A stretch of 64,000 bases of DNA from positions 138,112,849-138,176,848 of the forward strand of contig NC_081410.1 in the NCBI RefSeq assembly GCF_030272615.1, written 5' to 3'. Position numbers and translations under genes: made by a program. Numbering within the stretch: position 1 is the stretch's first letter; each line of letters opens with the position of its first letter. Under the pieces are notes generated by a model. The model worked only from the letters and a program-made list of their open reading frames with translations. It did no database searches and was not told the DNA's origin. Source of the DNA: Cryptomeria japonica. Its lineage: Eukaryota; Streptophyta; Pinopsida; Cupressales; Cupressaceae. Shown here piece after piece: positions 55,100-64,000 of this stretch.

Positions 55100-56793
55100 T
55101 TACTTCATGTTTTTTAGGGCATTAGCCAAATGTCCGCTAATCCCTTGCAAATCTTTGATATTATCCCTAAGCTTAGGGATATCCTTGGAAGAGGCCACAA
55201 CAACTTTTTTCATGCTTGCCCTTGTTCTTTTCGCCACACCACCAGGAGCACTTTCCACTGTTCCTCCGTCAATAGCATCCTCATCCATATCAAGATCCAC
55301 TTCAGGTTTGGGGGTGCTAGAACCTTCAAGGAACTTGGAAATATCCTCTAAATTCTTAGTAACAGAGGTAAGGATGTCTGGAATCATCATCAGAAAGTTT
55401 TTCATAGCTGTTTTTCCTTCCTCAAGATTACCAATCTGAGCTTCCAGCTTCTCCAATTTTTTCTCCATTCCTTTTTTCCACTGTTCTTGGTTTATTTCGT
55501 CTTTTTTCCCTTTTTCTTCCTTCTATTTCTCAATTTTTTCCATCTTCTTGATTCCTTCATAAACCCACCTGTCAAAACCCATGCGAGCCTCAGACTGGTT
55601 TTTAAGTTTGTCCACAATAATCCCCTCTCCATCTTTATCCTGATAGCTGCTCAAATTCTCCTTATCCTTCTCTTACTTAGTTTCCTTGTCCTTTTCCTAC
55701 TCAATTTCCATTTCCTTTTCCTCATTAACCTTGTCATGCTCTTCCAGTGGCTGACTGTTAACAATTCCTATGCTCATACTGTGGGTCGGACTATTTTGAT
55801 TGGAAACTTCCACATCTCCTCCTTCCTCTTCTCCCACTTCCTCTTCCTTCTAGCTCTCCTCTCCATCAGAGTCATCAGTCTCCATCTCACTTCCATCTTT
55901 ACCAATGTCCTCAGATTCAATCTCTGTGTTTATCTTATTATCCTTATCCTCTTGAATTTTCTCCAAAGTAGCTTTTTTACCTTTTTTGCTCTATGTACCC
56001 TCTTCCTTGCTAGGCCCACCTTCCTCCATCTTCCTCTTACCTTTCCCCAGAGACGCCGACAATCTCTTATTTTCCTGGATAGCCAGGATCTTGCAATGCT
56101 CATAAATGAGCAAAATAAGGCCGCTATGAATCACAGGCGAGGCAAGGTTCTTACTATGTTTATTCAGAGACCGTGACAAAGACCTAAAGAGGTAATAAGG
56201 CAGAGCTATCCTCTTCTCATGTCTAAAATGATTTAAAAGCACAAAATTATATGTGTGGACCCTGGTAAAATGAGCCTCCACAGTAATATATTCCATGATA
56301 GCATTGAGCACACAACCCCAGATTTTCTTAATATTGGAAGCATCATAAAACCCCCTCGTAGCTTTTCCTATTTTTGCTCTCTCCTTCTCTTTTTAGCGGA
56401 AAAAGTTTAGCAACGTTATTAGACACTTTTAGGCCTCTAAAGAAGTTAAGACCAGAGTGGGGCATACCTGTAACCATTGCTATGAGATCTGCATCCAGCT
56501 TAAACCTAACACCATGAATTTTGAAGGATCCGTTAATCCAATTTTTAGTAATTTTCGTGACCGCTAGGTTAACTCTGCCTTTATCATAGTCGACCAGCCT
56601 TTTCATGAAATTCATCATGAATCCTTTCTCCAGCTTAGCCCAAACTTTAGGCATCTCCTTCCACATCGAAATATTATCAGGTTCCTCTCTTCTTAGATCC
56701 CCCCCCCATTGTAGAATTCGATTTACAGTTTCTTCTCTTCTGCAACTTCAAAGCTTTCTTCCCAATGACAGTCGAAATTTTGAAAATGCATAC
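55100..56793 (-). pseudogene. Decayed protein of unknown function with charged middle and coiled-coil tail
   Basis: The possible start ATG near 56793 gives HFQNFDCHWEESFEVAEEKK. The largest pieces are 56343-56666 (VWAKLEKGFMMNFMKRLVDY, NWINGSFKIHGVRF, ADLIAMVTGMPHSGLNFFRG), 55991-56311 in another frame (HTYNFVLLNHFRHEKRIALP, SLNKHSKNLASPVIHSGLIL), a Glu/Lys-rich middle with several stops (about 55470-55990), and 55100-55468 (KKLEKLEAQIGNLEEGKTAM, GGVAKRTRASMKKVVV) in the same frame as the second piece. The N-terminal part recalls plant 'putative transposon protein' regions, but I cannot place it. It lies about 100 bases downstream of the LINE ORF2 end on the same strand. Linkage to the LINE is possible but unproven. 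Confidence 0.55.
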
Positions 56794-56900
56794 CCACAAA
56801 GTGTGCAGTAAATTAATATTTTTAATTAGGACTCTATCATTCTAATGTGTCATCATTACCTTTCTAAACATTTGAATATTACTCATTACAACATTCATGA

Positions 56901-59870
56901 TTAATCGTGTGATCCCTCTTTCCCCATGAATCTGTCCTTTCTGATAAGATCTTTAATATTAAAATCCATATTAACTTCCCCATTCCATATACATTGGGCT
57001 TTGGACATAATGCCCCGGTTTGCTAACCCATCCGCAACCCCATTTTTTCTCTATAGGCATGCTCTAAAATAATAAATTTAAAGCTAGCAATTATTTCTCT
57101 AGCTCTAAAAATAATATTTTCTATAGTCTATGAAGGCTCAATTTCTCCCTTGAGGCATTTAATTATGTTAAGAGAATCTCCTTCCAACCATAGATTATCA
57201 TGATTAAGATCTTTTGCAATAATCAAAGTGTTTAACGCCGCAACAACTTTAGCATAATGACTAGTCTGATTACCCAAGGGGCCAACAACAGCCACAATGC
57301 AACTTCCAGCAAAATTCCTGACAATTCCCCCATAACCAGCTTTCCCCGGATTCCCCTTAGACACCCCATCAAAGTTGGCCTTAATCCATACCTGAGAAGG
57401 AAAGCACCATGCAAGACCATCCCTACCCCTATCCACACTGATTTTGTTATTGGATAAATTCCATCTTTCATTAAAGTCTTCTTTAGCAGTTAAACCATGA
57501 TCAATTTCATTTAAACATTCAAAAATCCCTCTATAGATTGTATCCACCACCACTTGAAGGTTAGCACTTTTGTCCCTAAAAATCATGTTGTTTCGCTCCC
57601 TCCAAATGTTCCATGTAACATTAGGCAGTGTAAGTTTCCAGAGCTCAACATTCTTAGAATTGGAAGTAGGACAAAACCATTGTTGCCAAAACTCTTCCAA
57701 AGAATTTGAGAAAACCTAGCACAACTTCCACCTACTCAAAATCATATTCCAGATTTCCTGACTGAAATTACACTAGTAGAGGATATGACAAGCAAACTCC
57801 TCCTCCCTGCAACAAAGAGAGCACCTGTTAGGAAAAACAAATCCACATTTGTGGAGATTATCAAGAGTTAACACCTTATTTTGGATAAAAATCCAAAAGA
57901 AGATATTAATTTTGGGCATCAATTTCTTTATCCAAACTTTAGCACACAAAGGGATCTCGTTCGAAACTTTGTTGTGGATAGACACTGTTGAAGACACAGA
58001 ATATTTCCCATCTGAAGTTTCCTTCCAAATCATAGAATCCTCAACGTTGTCCCTAAAATTTTTAGAAGAAAGCAAAATCTCTAGACATTTTAATCCCAAA
58101 CAATGCTGGCTGAACTCGATCCATTTCCCATTTATCCAGTAGTTTCTAACAAAGCCTCCATGCCTGCTTTTGAACCAGTCTCTCCATTCCTTAAAGATAA
58201 AAATTTCCTTCGACAGTTTATCCATAAGCCATCTGTCCTCCCAAAATCTAATAATTCTCCCATTCCCCAATTTCCACATTCTTCCAGCTGCTGACCAATC
58301 TTTAGCTATTTGAACTGCATTCCAAATAGCAGAACCTTCAACCAAAAAAGTATTTTCCATAAATTCTTCCTTAGAAGGTTGCATATAAAGATATTTCTTT
58401 TTCCAGATTAAATTCTATTCTCTTTCCTCCCCTTTCATTCTCTAGATTTGTTTAGCTAACAAAACATTATTCATAACAGTAATATTTCTTAATCCCAAGC
58501 CCCCATACTTCTTAGGAGTACAAATATTATTCCATGCAATAAGGGGGGTTCTATTTTTATTTTCCACTCTCGATCATAAGAATTTTTTTTGAATTCTTTC
58601 AATTGCCTCCGCAAACTTTGTGGGGATTTTAAATAGACTAGGGGCATAGATAGGCAAATTTTGAAGGGTAGCTTTAAGCAACGTCACCTTACCTACTTGG
58701 CTAAAGAGGGCTCCTTTCCACCCAGCCAACTTAGTATTGAATCTATCAACCAACTTCATCCAGAAATTCTCCGAAGGCTTCAAACAAAGAGGGAGACCCA
58801 AATAGGTTGAAGGGAACTCAGCAATTTTACAACCAAGGATTCTTTCAATCCTTTTTTGTCTATCCTCAGGGGTATTGATAAAGAACAAAGAACTCTTATC
58901 CCAATTTATTTTTTGACCCGATGCAGTTTCATAGGAATCCATAACACTCTTCATGTTTCTTGCTTCCCTAATGGTAGCTTCTCCCATTGTGATTGAATCA
59001 TCAACAAATTGTTCATGAGTATAGGTTATATTGGAAGATGAAGGTTTAAGCCCTTTGAGTTTACCTTCTTCCACATTTCTCATAATAAATCTACCCAAAC
59101 TTTCAGCTAAAATAGTAAACAAGATTGGAGGGATGGGATCCCCCTGTCTTAGGCCTCTAGAACTTTTAAAGAAACTGGAAGGGGATCCATTAATAATAAC
59201 TGCAGAGGTAGAAGTACCGGTCAACTGAGAAAAAATCTTAATCACCTTATCCGCAAACCCAAAATCTTTCATAATTCTAAAAAGGAATTGCCAATTCACT
59301 CTATCATAAGCCTTAGACATATCCAACTTCAGAAAAAAGCCCTATTTTTTTGCAGCAGTTAAAGAATGAATATTCTCATGAACAGAAATAATAGAATCTA
59401 GAATCTGTCTTCTAGGGACAAAACCATTCTGCTGAGCCGAAATAATACAGGGAAGGATATCCAACATTCTAGAAGTAAGAACCTTAGATATAATCTTGTA
59501 AACCGAATTACAAAGGCTGATAGGTCTGAACTTATTAAGAGAATCATCTCCAGAGATCTTAGGAATAAGAACAATAAAGGTAGCATTGAGTTCTTTTAAA
59601 AGCTTCCTCGAACCAAAGAATTCTTTAACTCCATTACAGATATCAGTCTCCACAATATGCCAAAAGTTCTGGAAAAAAAACATTTGGAATCCATCTGGAC
59701 CAGGAGATTTATCTCCATTAAAAGAAAACACTCCCTTTTTTATTTCCTGATTTGAAGGGATCCGAGATAGATTTTGTTATCATCCTCCTTTAAAATAGGA
59801 GGGATAGTTTGAACAATATTAAGTAGAAAATCACATTGAAATTGTGGAAATTTTTGACTATAATGTCTAC
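56901..59870 (-). pseudogene. LINE ORF2 relic: reverse transcriptase, zinc finger region, RNase H
   Basis: One main minus-strand frame with a few stops. RT: GDKSPGPDGFQMFFFQNFW, FIVLIPKISGDDSLNKFRPI, QNGFVPRRQILDS, a TAG near 59342, LDMSKAYDRVNWQFL, GLRQGDPIPPILF and FVDDSITMGEA (the F-A-D-D motif with Val). Downstream: WKLGNGRIIRFWEDRWL, CSLCCREEEFACHILY (zinc-finger region), TWNIWRERNNMIFRD, and RNase H (ANFDGVSKGNPGKAGYGG, then LWLEGDSLNIIKCL); the usual middle Glu of RNase H reads Lys in HYAKVVAAL. A frameshift near 57050 leads to the C-terminus ending at TAA 56901-56903. The endonuclease N-terminus is missing, so the copy is 5' truncated as is usual for LINEs. Confidence 0.9.
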
Positions 59871-60848
59871 ATATTAAATTTCCAACCCTTAACACAACAA
59901 AATAAAGGATCTAAATAGATTTTATAATGCCCATTTGTCAACCTGTAACTAAGATTTCTAGGCATGATTATTCATCTGATACAAATGAAAACTAAAACAA
60001 ACTACTTTAAACAATTCATAAACTAATGCCAACTGGTCCTACACCTCATGTAAGAGGTAAAATATTGATTTGGGATGACAAAAATTGAAAATATGTCATT
60101 TATTTTTTGGCTTGAACTTGAAATTTGGATGGGACTTTCTACTACGTGATTTTTGGGGCAACACATGACTCTTCTTGGCCCTATCTTTGTGCTAAAAAAT
60201 TGAGTTAATTGAAGCATCAAAAGATAATGTCTTCCATTCATAATTTCTATGTGGGAGAGGCCCAACTCAAGCTAAAAATGACACTATCTCCTTAGCTATA
60301 TGGTGGTGGCTTGTTTCGAATTGAATATTATGTCTTCCAAAAAATTCTTTAACCATTCCGCAAAAACATGTAGAGTGTTGGAAAAAAAAAGTTGGAATCA
60401 TAGATGATCTACAACCTCAAGGATTGCACGATTAAATTCTTGTTGTAATGTATGAAAATGGAGCAAGGTAGAATTAGGGCCAAGAGAAAATTTCGCATAA
60501 ATATTGGAATACAAAGCCACAAAGATGCAATTGAATTTGACTAACTCTTGTCCAAGAGAGTCAAATAGTACCTTAGGGATTCTATTCCTTTTCTACTTTG
60601 GAAAGTGTATGGATTTGAGATGACATTGAACTATGATTTGTGCATAAACAAAAACTATTAATAGGTATAAAATTGAATAGGAAATACAGAGGTGCACCTA
60701 TGGCTAAAGTCTAGAGTTTAATTCATTGGACTAGGGCACCTAGAGCACACTGGTCTTCTGAATTTGGCACACAAACTTAGTTTTCATATTCCAAGACCAT
60801 GTACTCTACTCTCCTAAAATGTGGTGTAGACTTCTAAGGACCAAGACG
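59871..60848. other. Intergenic, no gene seen
   Basis: No recognisable domain or bounded repeat. The short open frame on the minus strand at 60023-60265 is unsupported. Confidence 0.5.
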
Positions 60849-60925
60849 CCTAAAGCACCTTGGTCCTAGAACGTGGTGCCCAAAGCACCTTGGTCCTAGA
60901 ACATGGTGCCCAAAGCACCTTGGTA
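60849..60925. repeat. 30-base tandem repeat, about 2.6 copies
   Basis: Units at 60849-60878 and 60879-60908, plus a partial one to 60925, each contain AAAGCACCTTGGTCCTAGAA. Weaker related words (GGGCACCTAGAGCACACTGG) occur at about 60725. Confidence 0.9.
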
Positions 60926-61049
60926 TAGGGTTTTCCTATCCTGGTTCTTGGTACTGATCTGTGTCTATCTACCGAATCTCCCATATTATTCTTGTCTCTA
61001 TCAAAACCGTGTAGTTGCACACAAGAGGAGAAAAATGATGTTGTTGATA

Positions 61050-61091
61050 AGGGTTTGCCTAGCTCAAACCCTAAGTTTGGAATTAACCCTA
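61050..61091 (-). repeat. Split LTR remnant, inner part
   Basis: The minus strand reads TAGGGTTAATTCCAAACTTA with GAGCTAGGCAAA, matching 17517-17560. It continues the remnant at 62498-62960 across the solo LTR insertion. Confidence 0.6.
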
Positions 61092-62497
61092 TGTTGGCAT
61101 ATGATGAAGCGGTGATAATGTATGTTGTCATTGATGTCAATAAGTGCTCAAGCAGGTGAACCGGTATGCACCGGTATGAAGATTGGAAGCATTTATGGTC
61201 AACCGGGAGGGAGTGGACTAGTGTCGGGGTTCACTAAGTATGACTACGGGTTGGTAGTCTCTGTTCAGCTCTAGGGTTTCCGGTTTGTCTTGTGCGGTGC
61301 AACCGATGATGTTTTGTGATGAGTTAGTTAAGAACAAGGATAAGGATCTAGATGCCACGTCAGTTGTGTGCACGTGAAGGATTTCTTTGAGGATCTTGCG
61401 AGTGAAGATTGAATGCATTGAATGTCTACCTCGGGAATGTGCGTTTTTCTTAGCGATGTGTGAAGAGCGCGTGATGGGTTACTATTTTCCAGATGCGGTG
61501 AAGATTGGACGATGCAGAATGACTTGAGATCTGTTTTAGATCATTTTATTTTATGTAATGTATTTGATGGTCAGGATTGGACTGCTTGTAATTGTAAACC
61601 TAAAATGTTTAGGGTTTAGGGTTTATGCTACCGACCTAATTGTTGTCTATAAGGTCGATGATTTTTGTTATTGTAGTTGTTGGCAAAAGTTGTGTTTGTG
61701 TCCGCATGTTGGAGATTTGATACTTGCCAAACCAGAGTTAGGAATCTGCAAAGTGTGATTGCAGAAGAGAGGAACTGAAAAGGATCTGCCTTAGCAAGGA
61801 GTGCTATTATCAGATTGGAGTTTTACCTATTGTCTTCTAATCATTTCAACAGAAGGTAAATCCCTTTACCGGGTAGCTTTAACAGGCTTTGTTGTAAATA
61901 CTCTAACCAGGTGGCTCAAGTTCATTGAGTTATTTAAATCCTCTAGCAAGGTAACTCTTAACAGGGTTTCAACCTTTAACAGGGTATATAGCCATCCCTT
62001 AACCGAGTGATCCCTAACAGGATTGGTTCCTAACATGACCTTATTGTAAAGTCTTTAACTAGACTAGGCTCCTAACAGAGTGGACTTAAAAAGAGTTCAC
62101 AAACAAGCTTGTGGGTATTCATCCCCACCGTGGTTTTTCCCATTTGGGTTTCCATGTGAATAATCTATGTGTTATGGGTTGTGAGTTTTTCATGTGATGA
62201 TTGAGTGGTTTTTTATTAAGTTAGATATGTATGCATTGTCTAGCAGTTGTGGTTTTTATTGGTACAACTCGTGCATGATTAAACTGGTGAAGTAGCTATC
62301 AAGATTTGAGATCTGTTGAATGTTGTCTAAAGTATTTCTGTTTAACCGGTATTGCTATGGCTAAGTACAGTGGTGAAGACAACTGGTTATCTGTGTTTTG
62401 ATTTGTCAAAGTGTCTGAGCAAGTTTTTTTGTGTACTGATTCACCCCCCCCCCTCTCAGTACCGGTTAGGACCTTAGTAGTTCATCATTATTCATCA
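61092..62497 (+). mobile_element. Solo LTR of the copia-2 family
   Basis: 1406 bases, TGTTGGCATATGATG to TTATTCATCA, with a perfect five-base target duplication CCCTA on each side (61087-61091 and 62498-62502). It is colinear with but clearly diverged from the copia-2 LTRs: TATA-like CTATAAGG (61647-61654), the hairpin array, CACCGTGGTTTTTCCC, and the U5 C-run (10 C). No internal sequence remains, as expected after LTR-LTR recombination. Confidence 0.93.
61862..62081 (+). other. Mini-hairpin array (solo LTR)
   Basis: Diverged copy of the copia-2 array, with pairing kept in many units: CCC/TTTACC/GGG, AGCT/TTAACA/GGCT, ACTC/TTAACA/GGGT, ACCT/TTAACA/GGGT, ATCC/CTAACA/GGAT, AGTCT/TTAACT/AGACT and GCTC/CTAACA/GAGT. 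Compared with copia-2, TGTCT/AGACA has become AGTCT/AGACT, a change on both sides of one pair. Confidence 0.75.
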
Positions 62498-62960
62498 CCC
62501 TAGAATCGAATTGAAATTGAATTGGAAAATATTACCTTTTGAGGGTAAGGCTAAATCTAAATTGAAATGCTTGAATTATATTGAATATACCTTTAATCGA
62601 TGATGCAATGTCCTTAGGATGAGTCCTTCATGTGTTGATGCAATAACATGATAAATCATATAAAATCCATCATGAAATCATAATTAAAAAATAATATGAA
62701 GATGTCTTGATGTAGTTTGTTGCTCCTTGAATCAAATCTACTCTTGAAGTGTTGCTCTTGAATTGGAATGATAACATAATGACGAGGTAATAATGAGATG
62801 TTGAAATGAATTGAGAGGAATGCCTTATATAGGGATTTCATAATAAAATTACCTTTAGGAAGATTTATAATTATCATATTTTTACATAGAGCTATATTTG
62901 AATAGGATAGGATCATCTTATTATCCTCCCAAAATTTGAGAAAGAAAGTGTGGGACTATG
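62498..62960 (-). repeat. LTR remnant (gypsy-like), second copy
   Basis: Inverted copy of 17085-17535. On the minus strand it has CTATATAA (62825-62832), TTCATTTCAACATCTC, TTTCATGATGGATTTTAT, TTATCATGTTATTGCATC and AACACATGAAGGACT. The copia-2-family solo LTR inserted at its inner end. Confidence 0.65.
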
Positions 62961-63039
62961 GCAATATTTTATTGCAAGAGAATAAGTGGACTTATACAAA
63001 GAACAAGGATGTACACCAATTGAAAGGATGAGAAACCAT

Positions 63040-63470
63040 GATCCAATGCTAGAAAAGTATGTTATGCTATGGGTTCATGTGAGAAAGAAAATCATGGATT
63101 CCATAGGCTAGCAATATGTGTTATGCTAAGTGATCCATGAGAGGAAAAGAAAGAGGTAACATGGATACCATTGGCTAGAAATTTGTGTTATGCTAGGTGA
63201 TCCATGGAAGCATGGATTCTCATGAGACAACAAGTTTCATTATGTTGTGTGATCTATCTACGAAGGAAGAGTCGAGTAGCAAGTTGTGTTATGCCAGATC
63301 CACTCATCCTAAAAATAGAGAAAGAGGAGTTGAAAGGTCTAGCAAGTTATGTTATGCTAGTCAAACAACCCCATGGGATTACAAAAGGAAAGGTTGAAAG
63401 GTCTATCAAATTGTGTTATGCTAGTCAACTCATCCTGCCAAAATATCATTTGGTTTCAAGAGTTAAGCAT
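63040..63470 (+). repeat. Degenerate repeat with a roughly 60-base period
   Basis: GTTATGCTA or a near variant occurs at 63061, 63120, 63187, 63288, 63351 and 63414, with a weaker one near 63235. Each is usually preceded by TAGCAA and often followed by a GATCCATG-like or CAACTCATCC word. The 144-codon open frame at 63204-63638 translates this repetition and is not treated as a gene. Confidence 0.75.
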
Positions 63471-64000
63471 CTCATTGAAGACTTTGGTTGGATTTCTCAA
63501 GCATGCAACAACCTATATAAGACGTGTAATAAGGATAGCCAAACAAAGCATGTTGTTAATAAGGAAATCCAAAAACTTGAATTGAATATAAGCTACAAGG
63601 AGGGTGCATGTATGCCCCCCCTTAAGATGTCAACATAACTCTATAGTTGATGTCTGAAGGAAAAGATATAAACAAGGATACACACCTTCATCACCAAGGA
63701 GATATCTTCTAGGCAACAATGTACATAACTCAAAGATAAAGAGGCATAACTCTTATGATCAAGGAATATATAACTGTAAAAGATATATCTTGTAACAAGT
63801 GTAAAGGGATCCTTTTGAGGGATGCACAGAGGAAGAGATCTTTACCCAAAGATATCTACCTTTGAGAATAGAGGAGATCTTTAATAAAGATGAAATTTTT
63901 CAAAGGAGAAGGAGACTAAGAATATATACCTTCCCCATTCCTATGAAAAAGTGGATTCTTATAGAAGGGTTGCATACAATCAACAAGGAGATATAATTAT
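63471..64000. other. Purine-rich intergenic sequence to the window end
   Basis: Repeated AAAGATAT, GGAGATCTTT and CAAGGA words. It may be internal sequence of a decayed retroelement, but nothing definite is seen. Confidence 0.45.

Noticed and set aside
55107-56176. Plus-strand hydrophobic frames (for example 55487-56176) resembling membrane proteins
   Set aside because: Antisense of the charged, coiled-coil pseudogene on the minus strand; hydrophobicity follows from complementing Lys/Glu codons.
63204-63638. 144-codon gene
   Set aside because: It translates a degenerate 60-base repeat and shows no domain or splice context.
1-64000. CRISPR array, prokaryotic operon or phage
   Set aside because: No regularly spaced identical repeats with unique spacers and no bacterial-type genes. 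Spliced coding blocks and plant retrotransposons show a plant nuclear genome.

Overview
The window looks like a piece of a large, gene-poor, repeat-filled nuclear genome of a seed plant, most likely a gymnosperm (conifer-like). The reasons are: an AT-rich background; a single convincing host gene in 64 kb; nested and decayed Ty1/copia and Ty3/gypsy LTR retrotransposons with long LTRs; plant-type LINE relics with an RNase H tail; tRNA-derived SINEs; a 5S-rRNA-derived sequence; and several families of short elements with terminal inverted repeats. The exact species cannot be read from the sequence. No CRISPR array, operon, organelle gene or bacterial feature is present.

Region by region. 1-1117: a decayed multi-exon gene of a repeated family I recognise by pattern but cannot name, broken by a large (GA)n microsatellite. 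3.1-3.8 kb: more (GA)n and a 120-base near-perfect palindrome. 6.5-6.9 kb: the zinc-finger tail of a non-LTR retrotransposon. 7.2-13.3 kb: four copies of a 0.4-0.5 kb MITE-like family with GGGGAAGAGC termini and TA target sites, a 5S-rRNA-like sequence, and the one intact-looking gene (11438-11964, minus, two exons), an At5g65660-like single-pass membrane protein. 14-18.4 kb: non-coding direct duplications and an LTR remnant. 18.4-20.2 kb (minus): LINE-type relics. 22.6-28.3 kb (plus): an LTR-like block, a Tat-lineage Ty3/gypsy pol relic, then a copia protease-linker fragment joined to an unrecognised acidic reading frame and ended by a polypurine tract and LTR. 29.6-36.4 kb: a SINE with 23-base target duplications, directly followed by a complete minus-strand copia element (29784-36437, duplication GATAT). 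36.5-39.5 kb: two copies of a second MITE-like family flanking a tandem cluster of tRNA-derived SINE heads.

39.9-54.5 kb is a nested stack. A roughly 1.6 kb segment that looks like LTR plus 5' leader occurs twice in direct orientation. The second copy was split by a short gag-protease-only gypsy-type element (44162-54375, duplication CTTAG). The 3' LTR of that element was in turn split by a 7.4 kb copia element (46566-53955). A solo LTR of the same copia family lies at 61092-62497 with perfect CCCTA duplications, inside an older LTR remnant. 55.1-59.9 kb (minus) holds a LINE ORF2 relic and, downstream of it, a second decayed frame of unknown function with a coiled-coil tail.

The most unusual structure is in the LTRs of the 46566-53955 family. 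About 220 bases downstream of a TATA-like box, all three copies carry a run of about eleven tiny hairpins whose stems differ but whose six-base loops are nearly constant (CTAACA, TTAACA or TTAACC). Paired changes in the solo LTR support pairing. Almost all coding sequence here is retrotransposon protein disabled by stops and frameshifts, so the window is mainly a record of layered insertions, not a set of cooperating genes.
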